Shown: piece by piece, positions 32,134 to 44,581 of the stretch
Numbering within the stretch: the first letter of the stretch is position 1
How the letters are laid out: each line of letters starts with the position of its first letter
NCBI RefSeq assembly: GCF_000421565.1
Contig: NZ_ATXG01000002.1
Location: 1-64,000, forward strand
Length of the DNA stretch: 64,000 nucleotides
Direction: 5' to 3'
Origin: Agromyces subbeticus DSM 16689
GTDB lineage: Bacteria > Actinomycetota > Actinomycetes > Actinomycetales > Microbacteriaceae
The notes under the pieces: model-generated
Databases searched by the model: none
Seen by the model: only the letters and a program-made list of their open reading frames with translations
Told to the model about the DNA's origin: nothing
Made by a program: the position numbers and the translations under genes

Positions 32134-35016
32134 ATGGCACTCCTCCTCCACCGCATCGGCCGATTCGCGTTCCGGCGGGCCTGGTACGTCATCGTCGCCT
32201 GGGTGCTCGCCCTCGGCGCGCTGCTCGGTGCCGGGCTCGGGCTCGGCGGGCAACTGCAGGACTCGTTCGCGATCCCCGGCACCGAGTCGCAGACCGCGAT
32301 CGACCAGCTCGCCGCGGTGTTCCCGCAGACGGCCGGTGCCTCGGCGAAGGCCGTCGTCGAAGCACCTGACGGGGCATCCGTCGAATCGCCGTCGTATCGC
32401 GACGCGATCGAGGCCATGGAGGCCGAACTCGAGCAGGTCGACGGCATCGCGAGCGTGCTCGGCCCGTTCGACGAGTACGCAGGCGACCAGATCTCGAGCG
32501 ACGACCGCACCGCGTACCTCCAGCTGCAGTTCGACGGCCCGTCGACCGAGGTCACGGCCGACACTCTCGACGCCGTGCTCGCCACGGGCGAGACCGGCCG
32601 CGACGCGGGCCTGACCGTGGCCTTCGGCGGCGACGTCTTCCAGGAGACGAGCTTCGGCCTGACGATCACCGAGGTGTTCGGGGTGCTCTTCGCCGCCGTC
32701 GTGCTCATCATCACCTTCGGCTCGCTGCTCTCGGCGGGCATGCCCTTGCTGACGGCCCTCGTCGGCGTCGGGGCGGCCTTCGGCGGCATCTCGATCGTGG
32801 CGGCCTTCACCACGGTGTCGTCGACCGCGCCGATGCTCGCGGTGATGATCGGCCTCGCGGTCGGCATCGACTACGCGCTCTTCATCCTCTCGCGCCATCG
32901 AACGCAGCTGGCCAGGGGCCACGACCCCGAGGAATCGGCGGCCGAGGCCGTCGCCACGGCCGGCGGCGCCGTCGTGTTCGCCGGCCTGACCGTGATCATC
33001 GCGTTGCTCGGCCTGCTCGTCGTCGGAATCCCGTTCCTCAGCGTCATGGGCGTCGGCGCGGCCTTCGCGGTACTGATCGCCGTGGCCGGGGCCGTCACGC
33101 TGCTGCCGGCACTGCTCGGCGTGCTCGGCCGACGGCTCGTACCGAAGCCCGGCAGTCGCGCGCATCGGCGGGCGAACGCCGCCGACGACAGCGGCAAGCG
33201 CACGATGGGCCGTCGCTGGGTCGACCTCGTGCTGAAGGCGCCGGTCGTCTTCGTGGTGCTCGTGATCGCCCTGCTCGGCACCGCCGCGGTGCCGGCCGTG
33301 AGCCTCGACCTGAATCTGCCGAACAGCTCGGGCACCGAGGGCTCCAGCCAGCGCGAGGCCTACGAGATGATCGAGAACGGCTTCGGCCCCGGCTACAACG
33401 GCCCGCTCATCGTCACCGTCGACATCACGCAGACGACCGACATCTTCGACGACCTCGACGCCATCGGCGATCGCATCGGCCAGCTCGACGACGTCGCATA
33501 CGTCGGTGAGGGACTGCCGAACGAGACGGCGGACACCGCGATCATCCAGGTGGTTCCCGAGAGCGCACCGGATGCGCCGGCGACCAAGGTGCTCGTCGAG
33601 AGCATCCGCGAGCTCGAGCCCTCGATCACCGCCGACCTCGGCACGCCCATCGCGGTGACCGGGTACACGGCCGTGGCGATCGACATCTCGAACCGGCTCG
33701 CCGACGCGCTCATCCCGTTCGCCCTCATCGTGGTCGGCCTGTCGATCGTGCTGCTGCTCATGGTGTTCCGTTCGGTGTTCGTGCCGGTCAAGGCCGCGCT
33801 CGGCTTCCTGCTCTCGGCGTTCGCCGCGATCGGCGTCACCGTCGCGATCTTCCAGTGGGGCTGGTTCGCCGACCTCCTGCACGTCGAGCCCGGTCCGATC
33901 CTGAGCTTCCTGCCGATCCTCTTGATGGCGGTGCTGTTCGGCCTCGCGATGGACTACGAGGTGTTCCTCGTGTCGGGCATGCGCGAGGAGTTCGTGAAGA
34001 CTCGCGAGCCGCGTCAAGCCGTCGTGCACGGCTTCCAGCACGCCGCACGTGTCGTCACGGCGGCCGCGCTCATCATGTTCTTCGTCTTCTTCGCCTTCGT
34101 GCCAGAGGGGTCGGGAGTGATCAAGGGCATCGCCTTCGCGCTCGCTGTGGGGGTCGCCTTCGATGCGTTCCTCGTGCGGATGACCCTCGTGCCCGCCGCG
34201 ATGGCGCTCGCCGGCAGAGCTGCGTGGTGGCTGCCGACGTGGCTCGCGAGAGTGCTGCCGAACGTCGACATCGAGGGCGAGGGGCTGCGGGCCCACCTCG
34301 AACAGGAGGCGTGGGCGGCGTCGCGACCGGCCGCCGTGAACGCCGACGCAGCCGTGTTCGGACTCCCGGAGCGGCCGATCGGTCCGCTCACCGTCGAGGT
34401 GCCGATCGGCGGCGTGCTCGTCGTGCGGGGTGAGACGGTCGACCGCCGTGTCGTCGCTGCGACGCTCGCGGGTCGGCTCGACCCAGTCGACGGCCGTCTC
34501 GCGGTGCTCGGCTCGCCGCTTCCGTCGGGCGCCGGCACGGTCATGCGCGGCGTGGCGATCGCCGAGCTCGCAGCGGATGCCGCGCCGGGCGGCACGGTCG
34601 GTGAGCTCATCGCCGGCCGGCTCGACGCCACCCGCCCGTGGTATCGCCTCGCTCCGTCGAACACGCTCGTTCGCAACTGGGTGGCTCGTGCCGCGCTCGC
34701 CGCGAGCCACGGCGCCGACGGCCCGCGCTTCACGGTCGATACTCCGCTCGCTGCCCTCGGCGTCGAGGCGCGCACCCTCGTGGCGGTCGCCGCCGCGCTC
34801 GCCGAGCGACCGAAGGCCGTCGTCGTCGATCTCGACGACGATCCGGGCTCGGCCAGCGGCGAGCTCTGGCGCGCGCTCGCCGCGCTCGTGCCCGCCCAGG
34901 TGGCGCTCATCGTCGGCCTCGGCCGCGGGGCAGTGTCACCCGAGGCCTCACCCGAACTCGCGGCACGCGGCATCCGCACCATCGAACCCGTCTCGACACA
35001 GGAGGCCCTGCAATGA
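32134..35016 (+). CDS. MMPL/RND transporter with degenerate ABC-ATPase-like C-terminal domain
   Basis: 960 residues. The first 730 form a YdfJ/MMPL-type RND exporter: two repeats, each with one N-terminal helix, a periplasmic-type domain and five helices, with GLAVGIDYALFILSRHR and FGLAMDYEVFLVSGMREEF as the paired conserved motifs. Residues about 750-955 resemble an ABC nucleotide-binding domain that has lost its catalytic residues: the Walker A place reads VVRGETVDRRVV, the signature region is ARTLVAVAAALAERPKAVVV, then DLDDDPGS where a Walker B would be. It is cotranscribed with tetR (11-nt gap) and overlaps the next gene by ATGA. Likely export of a lipophilic or toxic compound. Confidence 0.88.
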   Translation: MALLLHRIGRFAFRRAWYVIVAWVLALGALLGAGLGLGGQLQDSFAIPGTESQTAIDQLAAVFPQTAGASAKAVVEAPDGASVESPSYRDAIEAMEAELEQVDGIASVLGPFDEYAGDQISSDDRTAYLQLQFDGPSTEVTADTLDAVLATGETGRDAGLTVAFGGDVFQETSFGLTITEVFGVLFAAVVLIITFGSLLSAGMPLLTALVGVGAAFGGISIVAAFTTVSSTAPMLAVMIGLAVGIDYALFILSRHRTQLARGHDPEESAAEAVATAGGAVVFAGLTVIIALLGLLVVGIPFLSVMGVGAAFAVLIAVAGAVTLLPALLGVLGRRLVPKPGSRAHRRANAADDSGKRTMGRRWVDLVLKAPVVFVVLVIALLGTAAVPAVSLDLNLPNSSGTEGSSQREAYEMIENGFGPGYNGPLIVTVDITQTTDIFDDLDAIGDRIGQLDDVAYVGEGLPNETADTAIIQVVPESAPDAPATKVLVESIRELEPSITADLGTPIAVTGYTAVAIDISNRLADALIPFALIVVGLSIVLLLMVFRSVFVPVKAALGFLLSAFAAIGVTVAIFQWGWFADLLHVEPGPILSFLPILLMAVLFGLAMDYEVFLVSGMREEFVKTREPRQAVVHGFQHAARVVTAAALIMFFVFFAFVPEGSGVIKGIAFALAVGVAFDAFLVRMTLVPAAMALAGRAAWWLPTWLARVLPNVDIEGEGLRAHLEQEAWAASRPAAVNADAAVFGLPERPIGPLTVEVPIGGVLVVRGETVDRRVVAATLAGRLDPVDGRLAVLGSPLPSGAGTVMRGVAIAELAADAAPGGTVGELIAGRLDATRPWYRLAPSNTLVRNWVARAALAASHGADGPRFTVDTPLAALGVEARTLVAVAAALAERPKAVVVDLDDDPGSASGELWRALAALVPAQVALIVGLGRGAVSPEASPELAARGIRTIEPVSTQEALQ

Positions 35017-36983
35017 GCACCCGACTCTCCCGACTCTTCGGCTCGACTCCTGCTCAGCGCCGTGTGCGCTACGGGGTGCTCGTCGCCGCGGTCATCGCGG
35101 TGCCGCTCGCCGTCTCGGGACTCGTCTCCGGCGCGCTCGGCGGTGCCGGCGACACCCTCGAGCACGTGCCGGCCGTGGTCGTGAACAACGACGAGATGGT
35201 CACGATGACCCTGCCCGACGGCAGCGATCAGGCCGTGCTCGCCGGGCGTCAACTCGTCACCGAACTGACCGACCCCGACACCGCGGGCTTCCAGTGGAAG
35301 ATCTCCAACGACGAGGAGGCGGCAGACCTGCTCGCCGCCGGCGACGCCTATGCGGTGCTGACGATTCCCGCGGACTTCTCCGCGTCGGTGACCTCGCTCT
35401 CGGGTGAAGCGCCCACCAAGGCGAACCTCGACATCCGCACCGACGACGCGCACGGCTACCTCGCGGGCGCCGTCGCGCAATCGGTCGGCGATGCGATGTC
35501 GGCGACTTTCGGTCGTGAGCTCACCGCGCAGTACCTCGAGGGCTTCTACACGAATCTCGCGACGATGGGCGGTTCGCTCGGCGACGCTGCCGACGGCGCG
35601 ACGCAGCTCTCGACGGGCGCGGGCTCGCTCGCGGGCGGACTCGGCACGCTCTCGAGCGGCGTCGCCTCGGCGGCGTCCGGCGCGAGCGAGGCGGCGAGCG
35701 GTGCGGCAGCCGCCGCCGAAGGCGCCGCGAGCTATGCAGGGGGCGTCACCAGCTACACGGCCGGTGTCGATGGGCTCGCGGGTGGACTCTCGCAGCTCGC
35801 AGCTCAAACGTCTGGACCGGCCGGTCTGAGCAGTCTCGGCGCCGGCATCACGACGTACACCGGGCTCGTGGCCGAGAACGAGGCCAAGCTCGCCGACATC
35901 ACACAGAAGCTCCTCGCCGGCGCCGACCCGGCGGCGGTACCGGGCCTCTACGCTGATCTCGCGACGGTCAGCGGAACGCTGACGGGCGTGCAGACGCAGC
36001 TCGGCGCACCGCTTGCGGCGGGCGCCTCCGGGCTTCCCGCACTCGAGAGCGGCATCGCTGGCCTGTCGAGCGGTGCGGCGCAGCTTTCGGGCGGATCCGC
36101 GGCCCTTCGCACCGGTGCCACCGACTTGACAGCCGGAATCGAGGGCCTCGCCACCGGCGTCGACTCGCTCGCCGTCGGCCTCGGTCAACTCACGACGGGC
36201 GCCACGGATGCCGCGACGGGTGCGACCGAACTCGCCGGAGGCGCCAGCTCGCTCGCGAGCGGTCTCACCTCCGGGGCGGAGAGCGCTGCGGCGTTCAGCG
36301 ACATCGACGGTGCAGCGACGGCCGACGTGGTGGCCGAGCCGGTCACCGTCGCCGCCAGCCGCGACCACGAGATCGCCGGCATCGGCGAGGTGATCGGCAT
36401 GTTCTTCGTGCCGATCGGGCTGTGGCTCGGTGCCATGGCGCTCTTCCTCGTGTTCCGCCCGTTCGGGCGAGAGGCGCTGCGCAGCACCGCCTCGACGGGC
36501 GGGCTCGTCTGGCGCACGCTCGCGCGGGCGGGGCTCCTCGCGCTCGCCCAGGCGGTCGCCGTGGTGCTGCTGCTGCACGGCGCGATGGGCGTCGCATGGA
36601 CGCTGCTGCCGCAGACGCTCGCCTTCGCAGCCCTGCTGGCGCTCGTCTTCACGGCGCTGCATGCCTTCCTCACGGTGTGGCTCGGTCGCGCCGGCCTGCT
36701 CGTCTCGCTCGTACTCGTGGCGTTGCAGCTGACGGCGTCGGGCGGGCTCTATCCGATCGAGGTGCTGAGCGTCCCGTTCCAGGCGATCAGCCCGCTGCTG
36801 CCGCTGACTTGGGCCGTGCAGGGCATGCAGCTCATCGTCGCCGGTGCCTCCGGGGGAGCGATCGCGATGGCCGCCGGCGTGCTCGCGGTCTTCGGTCTCG
36901 TCGGCGTGATCGGCACCGGCATCGTGATCGGTCGGCGCCGCGGCATCCGCTCGATCGGATTCGCCGCGGCCGCGCTCGGCTGA
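35013..36983 (+). CDS. YhgE/Pip-domain (ABC-2-like) membrane protein
   Basis: 656 residues. One N-terminal helix is followed by a YhgE/Pip N-domain (VPAVVVNNDEMVTM, LAAGDAYAVLTIPADFSASV), a long Ala/Gly/Ser-rich extracytoplasmic stretch with periodic LxxGxxxLxxG repeats (about residues 190-430), and five to six C-terminal helices of the ABC-2 permease type. Relatives accompany MMPL exporters or phage receptors in Gram-positive bacteria. Start ATG 35013 overlaps the MMPL stop. The degenerate ABC domain on the MMPL protein could pair with this permease-like protein, but that is speculative. Confidence 0.86.
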   Translation: MSTRLSRLFGSTPAQRRVRYGVLVAAVIAVPLAVSGLVSGALGGAGDTLEHVPAVVVNNDEMVTMTLPDGSDQAVLAGRQLVTELTDPDTAGFQWKISNDEEAADLLAAGDAYAVLTIPADFSASVTSLSGEAPTKANLDIRTDDAHGYLAGAVAQSVGDAMSATFGRELTAQYLEGFYTNLATMGGSLGDAADGATQLSTGAGSLAGGLGTLSSGVASAASGASEAASGAAAAAEGAASYAGGVTSYTAGVDGLAGGLSQLAAQTSGPAGLSSLGAGITTYTGLVAENEAKLADITQKLLAGADPAAVPGLYADLATVSGTLTGVQTQLGAPLAAGASGLPALESGIAGLSSGAAQLSGGSAALRTGATDLTAGIEGLATGVDSLAVGLGQLTTGATDAATGATELAGGASSLASGLTSGAESAAAFSDIDGAATADVVAEPVTVAASRDHEIAGIGEVIGMFFVPIGLWLGAMALFLVFRPFGREALRSTASTGGLVWRTLARAGLLALAQAVAVVLLLHGAMGVAWTLLPQTLAFAALLALVFTALHAFLTVWLGRAGLLVSLVLVALQLTASGGLYPIEVLSVPFQAISPLLPLTWAVQGMQLIVAGASGGAIAMAAGVLAVFGLVGVIGTGIVIGRRRGIRSIGFAAAALG

Positions 36984-37042
36984 ACTCGGCCGGGAGCGGC
37001 GACATCGATCGCGCCCGGGCCGGACGTGGCGCCACCGGCTGT

Positions 37043-37048
37043 TAGCCT
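37043..37048 (+). promoter_or_regulatory. -10 element upstream of otsAB
   Basis: TAGCCT, 31 nt before the ATG at 37080, leaving a leader that contains AGGAGGG. Confidence 0.45.
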
Positions 37049-37079
37049 GAGGAAAGCGCCAGGAGGGACTTTCGCCGAT

Positions 37080-39326
37080 ATGCACGCCCCTGAACCGAAA
37101 CGCGACGAACTCTACGTCGATGCCGCCTACGACATGATCGTGGTCTCCAACCGACTGCCGGTCGACTACGAGCGCGGCCCAGACGGCGAGACCAGGTGGA
37201 AGAGCTCACCCGGCGGGCTCGTCACCGCTCTCGAGCCCGTGATGCGCGCCGCCGACGGCGCCTGGATCGGCTGGGCCGGCATCGCCGACCGCGAGTTCGA
37301 CCCGTTCGAGCACGACGGCATCAACATCGTGCCGGTGCCGCTCTCGGAGTCGGAGCTCGAGGAGTACTACGAGGGCTTCTCGAACGACACGCTCTGGCCG
37401 CTCTACCACGACGTCATCGCGCCGCCGTCGTACCACCGCGAATGGTGGGAGGCGTACGTGCGCGTCAATCGCCGCTTCGCCGAAGCGGCTGCGCGCGCGG
37501 CATCCGACGGCGCCGTCGTCTGGGTGCAGGACTACCAGCTGCAGCTGGTGCCGCGGATGCTTCGCGAGAGCCGCCCCGACCTCGTGATCGGCTTCTTCAA
37601 TCACATCCCGTTCCCGGCATACGGCATCTACTCGCAGCTGCCGTGGCGGCGCCAGGTCATCGACGGGCTGCTCGGCGCCGACGTCATCGGGTTCCAGCGC
37701 CCCGCGGATGCCGGCAACTTCACCCGCGCGGTGCGCCGCCTCTACGGCTATGCGACGCGCGGCAGCGTGATCGACGTGCCCGGTCCCGACGGCGACGTGC
37801 GGCACGTCGTCGCCCGCGCCTTCCCCATCTCGATCGACGCCGCCGGCTTCGAGGAGATCGCGCGACGGCCCGAGGTGCAGGCTCGCGCCCATGAGATCCG
37901 CGAGAGCCTCGGCAATCCCGAGACGATCATGCTCGGCGTCGACCGGCTCGACTACACGAAGGGCATCAGGCACCGCCTGAAGGCCTACGGGGAGCTGCTG
38001 AACGAAGAGCGGCTCTCGGTCGAGGACGTCACCCTGGTGCAGGTCGCGAGCCCGTCGCGCGAACGCGTCGAGACCTACCGTCAGTTGCGCGACGAGATCG
38101 AGTTGATGGTCGGGCGCCTGAACGGCGACCACTCGACGCTCGGCCACCAGGCGATCGCCTACCTGCATCACGGGTACCCGCGCGAAGAGATGGTCGCGCT
38201 GTACCTCGCGGCCGACGTCATGCTCGTGACGGCGTTGCGCGACGGCATGAACCTCGTGGCGAAGGAGTTCGTCGCCTGCAGCTTCGACGATGACGGCGTG
38301 CTCGTGCTCAGCGAGTTCACCGGGGCATCCGACGAGCTCAGGCAGGCGATCCTCGTGAACCCCCACGACATCGAGGGGCTCAAGGACGCGATGGTCGAGG
38401 CCGCGCGGATGCCGCGCAAGGAGCGAGCCCGTCGCATGCGAGCCCTGCGCAAGCGCGTGCGCGAGAACGACGTGGCGAAGTGGTCGGCGACCTTCCTGAA
38501 GACGTTGACCGGCGCCGGAATCATCGCATCCGGAGTGCCCGACGGGCTCGGCTCGGCGGTCGCCCGCATCGCGGACACCGACCGGCTGCTCGTCGCCCTC
38601 GATTTCGACGGCACCCTCGCGCCACTCGTCGACCGGCCCGAAGACGCCCGGGCGACGAACCGCGCCCGCACGGCCATCGAGCGGCTCGCCGCACTCGACG
38701 ACACCCGCGTCGCGATCGTCTCGGGCCGGGCGCTCGAGAGCCTCCGCGAGGTGGCCGACCCGCCGCACGGCGCGCTGCTCAGCGGCTCTCACGGCGTCGA
38801 ACTGCAGCTGGACACCGGGGGAGTGACGATCGATCTGCGCGACGCAGAGCTCGCCGCGCTCGAGCACCTCACCCGCATCCTCGAAGAGGTGGCCTCGGGC
38901 GCCGAGGGTGCGTGGGTCGAGTGGAAGCCCGCCGGGCTCGCCCTGCACACCCGCAAGGTCGCGTCGGCCACCGCGGTCGAGCTGCAGCGCACCGCGCGGG
39001 CTCGGGTCGAGGCCGAGATCCCCGAGCTCACCGTGCGCAGCGGCAAGGGCGTGCTCGAGTTCTCGGTTCGGCCGAGCGACAAGGGTGAGGCGCTCACGAG
39101 GCTCAGGCAGCACTCGGGGGCGAGCGCCGTCGTCTACGTCGGCGACGATGTCACCGACGAAGACGCGTTCGCCGCGCTCGAGAGCGACGACCTGGGCGTC
39201 AAGGTCGGCCAGGGGCGCTCGCTGGCGACGCATCGCGTGCGCAGCCCCGACGACGTCGCCGATCTGCTCGAGCGGCTCGCCGATGCCCGTGACGCGACGC
39301 GCGGAGGGCCTTCGCGCTGGCCATAG
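37080..39326 (+). CDS. otsAB: Bifunctional trehalose-6-phosphate synthase/phosphatase
   Basis: 748-residue fusion covering both steps of trehalose synthesis from UDP-glucose (or another NDP-glucose) and glucose-6-phosphate. N-terminal GT20 domain (about 1-480): VSNRLPVDYE, VWVQDYQLQLVPRML, FFNHIPFPAYGIY, GVDRLDYTKGI and LRDGMNLVAKEFVA. C-terminal HAD phosphatase (about 500-748): LDFDGTLAPL with the nucleophile Asp, SGSHGVELQ, and YVGDDVTDEDAF. ATG 37080 has AGGAGGG at somewhat long spacing. Trehalose acts as an osmoprotectant. The fused order is known in some actinobacteria; E. coli has two separate genes. Confidence 0.94.
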   Translation: MHAPEPKRDELYVDAAYDMIVVSNRLPVDYERGPDGETRWKSSPGGLVTALEPVMRAADGAWIGWAGIADREFDPFEHDGINIVPVPLSESELEEYYEGFSNDTLWPLYHDVIAPPSYHREWWEAYVRVNRRFAEAAARAASDGAVVWVQDYQLQLVPRMLRESRPDLVIGFFNHIPFPAYGIYSQLPWRRQVIDGLLGADVIGFQRPADAGNFTRAVRRLYGYATRGSVIDVPGPDGDVRHVVARAFPISIDAAGFEEIARRPEVQARAHEIRESLGNPETIMLGVDRLDYTKGIRHRLKAYGELLNEERLSVEDVTLVQVASPSRERVETYRQLRDEIELMVGRLNGDHSTLGHQAIAYLHHGYPREEMVALYLAADVMLVTALRDGMNLVAKEFVACSFDDDGVLVLSEFTGASDELRQAILVNPHDIEGLKDAMVEAARMPRKERARRMRALRKRVRENDVAKWSATFLKTLTGAGIIASGVPDGLGSAVARIADTDRLLVALDFDGTLAPLVDRPEDARATNRARTAIERLAALDDTRVAIVSGRALESLREVADPPHGALLSGSHGVELQLDTGGVTIDLRDAELAALEHLTRILEEVASGAEGAWVEWKPAGLALHTRKVASATAVELQRTARARVEAEIPELTVRSGKGVLEFSVRPSDKGEALTRLRQHSGASAVVYVGDDVTDEDAFAALESDDLGVKVGQGRSLATHRVRSPDDVADLLERLADARDATRGGPSRWP

Positions 39327-39329
39327 ACT
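39324..39329 (+). promoter_or_regulatory. -10 element of ilvD (leaderless type), overlapping the otsAB stop
   Basis: TAGACT whose first three bases are the otsAB stop codon; the ilvD ATG follows after 6 nt. This suggests that ilvD has its own promoter despite the 9-nt gap. Confidence 0.55.
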
Positions 39330-39335
39330 CGACGC

Positions 39336-41030
39336 ATGTCGGAGTTCGATCCCAAACCGCGTAGCCGTACCGTCACCGACGGCATCGAAGCCATGACCAG
39401 CCGGGGCATGCTCCGCGCCGTGGGCATGGGCGATGCCGATTGGGACAAGCCCCAGATCGGCATCGCGTCGTCGTGGAACGAGATCACGCCCTGCAACCTC
39501 TCGCTCGCCCGCCTCGCGCAAGCCGCGAAAGAGGGCGTGCACGGCGGCGGCGGCTATCCGCTGCAGTTCGGCACCGTCTCCGTCTCCGACGGCATCTCGA
39601 TGGGCCACGAGGGCATGCACTTCTCGCTCGTCTCGCGAGAGGTCATCGCCGACTCGGTCGAGGTCGTCATGCAGGCCGAGCGCCTCGACGGCTCGGTGCT
39701 GCTCGCCGGCTGCGACAAGTCCATCCCCGGCATGCTCATGGCGGCCGCTCGACTCGACCTCGCCTCGGTCTTCCTCTACGCCGGCTCGATCGCTCCAGGC
39801 TGGGTGCGCCTCTCCGACGGCACCGAGAAGGACATCACCATCATCGACTCGTTCGAAGCGGTCGGCGCGGTCAAGGCCGGCACGATGAGCGAGGCCGACG
39901 CGAAGCGCATCGAGTGCGCGTTCGCGCCGGGCGAGGGCGCCTGCGGCGGCATGTACACCGCCAACACGATGGCCTCGGTCGCCGAGGCGCTCGGGCTCTC
40001 GCTGCCGGGCTCGGCCTCACCGGCATCCGCCGACCGTCGTCGCGACTACTACGCGCACCGCTCGGGCGAAGCCGTCGTGAACCTGCTGAAGCACGGCATC
40101 ACCGCCCGCCAGATCCTCACCAAGAAGGCGTTCGAGAACGCCATCGCCGTGGGCATGGCGCTCGGCGGCTCGACGAACATCGTGCTGCACCTGCTCGCGA
40201 TCGCGCACGAGGCCGAGGTCGACCTCACCCTCGACGACTTCAACCGCATCGGCTCGAAGGTGCCGCACATCGGCGACCTCAAGCCCTTCGGCAAGTACGT
40301 CATGAACGACGTCGATCGCCGCGGCGGGCTGCCGGTGCTCATGAAGGCACTGCTCGACGCCGGGCTCATGCACGGCGACGCGCTCACGGTCACCGGCAAG
40401 ACGCTCGCAGAGAACCTCGCCGAGATGGACATCGAGCCGCTCGACGGCGAAGTGCTGCGCACGCTCGACAACCCGATCCACGAGACCGGCGGGCTCACGA
40501 TCCTGCACGGTTCGCTCGCGCCAGAGGGCGCCGTCGTCAAGACCGCCGGCTTCGACGCCGCAACCTTCGAGGGCCCGGCACGGGTGTTCGAGCGTGAACG
40601 CGCCGCCATGGACGCCCTCACCGCCGGTGAGATCAAGCATGGCGACGTGGTCGTCATCCGCTACGAAGGGCCGAAGGGCGGGCCCGGCATGCGCGAGATG
40701 CTCGCCATCACCGCGGCCATCAAGGGCGCCGGCCTCGGAAAAGATGTACTACTCTTGACGGACGGTCGATTCTCAGGCGGCACAACCGGCCTCTGCATCG
40801 GCCATCTGGCACCCGAAGCGGTGGACGCAGGTCCCATCGCCTTCGTGCGCGATGGTGATCTCATACGGGTCGATATCGCAGCTCGTTCCATCGACCTACT
40901 GGTCGACGATGCCGAGCTGGCTGCCCGCCGTGAAGGCTGGGCTCCGCTTCCCCCGCGCTATACCCGTGGCGTCCTCGCGAAGTACTCGAAGCTCGTGCGT
41001 TCCGCCGCCGAAGGCGCCACGACGGGCTGA
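39336..41030 (+). CDS. ilvD: Dihydroxy-acid dehydratase
   Basis: Fe-S dehydratase for valine, isoleucine and pantothenate synthesis. 564 residues, full length. Cluster ligands and motifs: [24 protein letters not shown] and [16 protein letters not shown] (three Cys), GRFSGGTTG near the C-terminus. Codons from about 40740 to 40975 depart from the rest of the gene (GTA, CTA, TTG, TCA, ACA, ATA appear), although the protein is conserved there. It leads ilvB by 44 nt. Confidence 0.97.
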   Translation: MSEFDPKPRSRTVTDGIEAMTSRGMLRAVGMGDADWDKPQIGIASSWNEITPCNLSLARLAQAAKEGVHGGGGYPLQFGTVSVSDGISMGHEGMHFSLVSREVIADSVEVVMQAERLDGSVLLAGCDKSIPGMLMAAARLDLASVFLYAGSIAPGWVRLSDGTEKDITIIDSFEAVGAVKAGTMSEADAKRIECAFAPGEGACGGMYTANTMASVAEALGLSLPGSASPASADRRRDYYAHRSGEAVVNLLKHGITARQILTKKAFENAIAVGMALGGSTNIVLHLLAIAHEAEVDLTLDDFNRIGSKVPHIGDLKPFGKYVMNDVDRRGGLPVLMKALLDAGLMHGDALTVTGKTLAENLAEMDIEPLDGEVLRTLDNPIHETGGLTILHGSLAPEGAVVKTAGFDAATFEGPARVFERERAAMDALTAGEIKHGDVVVIRYEGPKGGPGMREMLAITAAIKGAGLGKDVLLLTDGRFSGGTTGLCIGHLAPEAVDAGPIAFVRDGDLIRVDIAARSIDLLVDDAELAARREGWAPLPPRYTRGVLAKYSKLVRSAAEGATTG

Positions 41031-41074
41031 GTGCTGCGTCTCCCGCACACACCGTCCACCAGAACAGGAACCGA

Positions 41075-44489
<3,415 letters not shown>

Positions 44490-44513
44490 AGCCGCGAACC
44501 AAGCAATCCGAAC

Positions 44514-44560
44514 AACGACGAAGCCCCGCCCGGATCAGATCCGGGCGGGGCTTCGTCGTT
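44514..44560. terminator. 47-nt palindromic terminator after ilvC
   Basis: Perfect 23-bp arms (left arm contains GAAGCCCCGCCCGGATC, right arm its reverse complement) with one unpaired central A, lying between ilvC and a convergent gene. It ends in CGTCGTT rather than a U-tract. Its symmetry lets it act in both directions. Confidence 0.85.
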
Positions 44561-44581
44561 CACTCGTGGCGATGAGCCGAG

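Noticed and set aside
31771..37085. Two minus-strand open frames of about 1000 codons opposite the MMPL and YhgE genes
   Set aside because: Low-complexity His/Arg/Asp/Glu composition and exact opposition to well-supported genes mark them as shadows.
41031..41074. Leader peptide attenuator or T-box before ilvB
   Set aside because: Only 44 nt separate ilvD and ilvB and no suitable hairpin or branched-codon leader is present.
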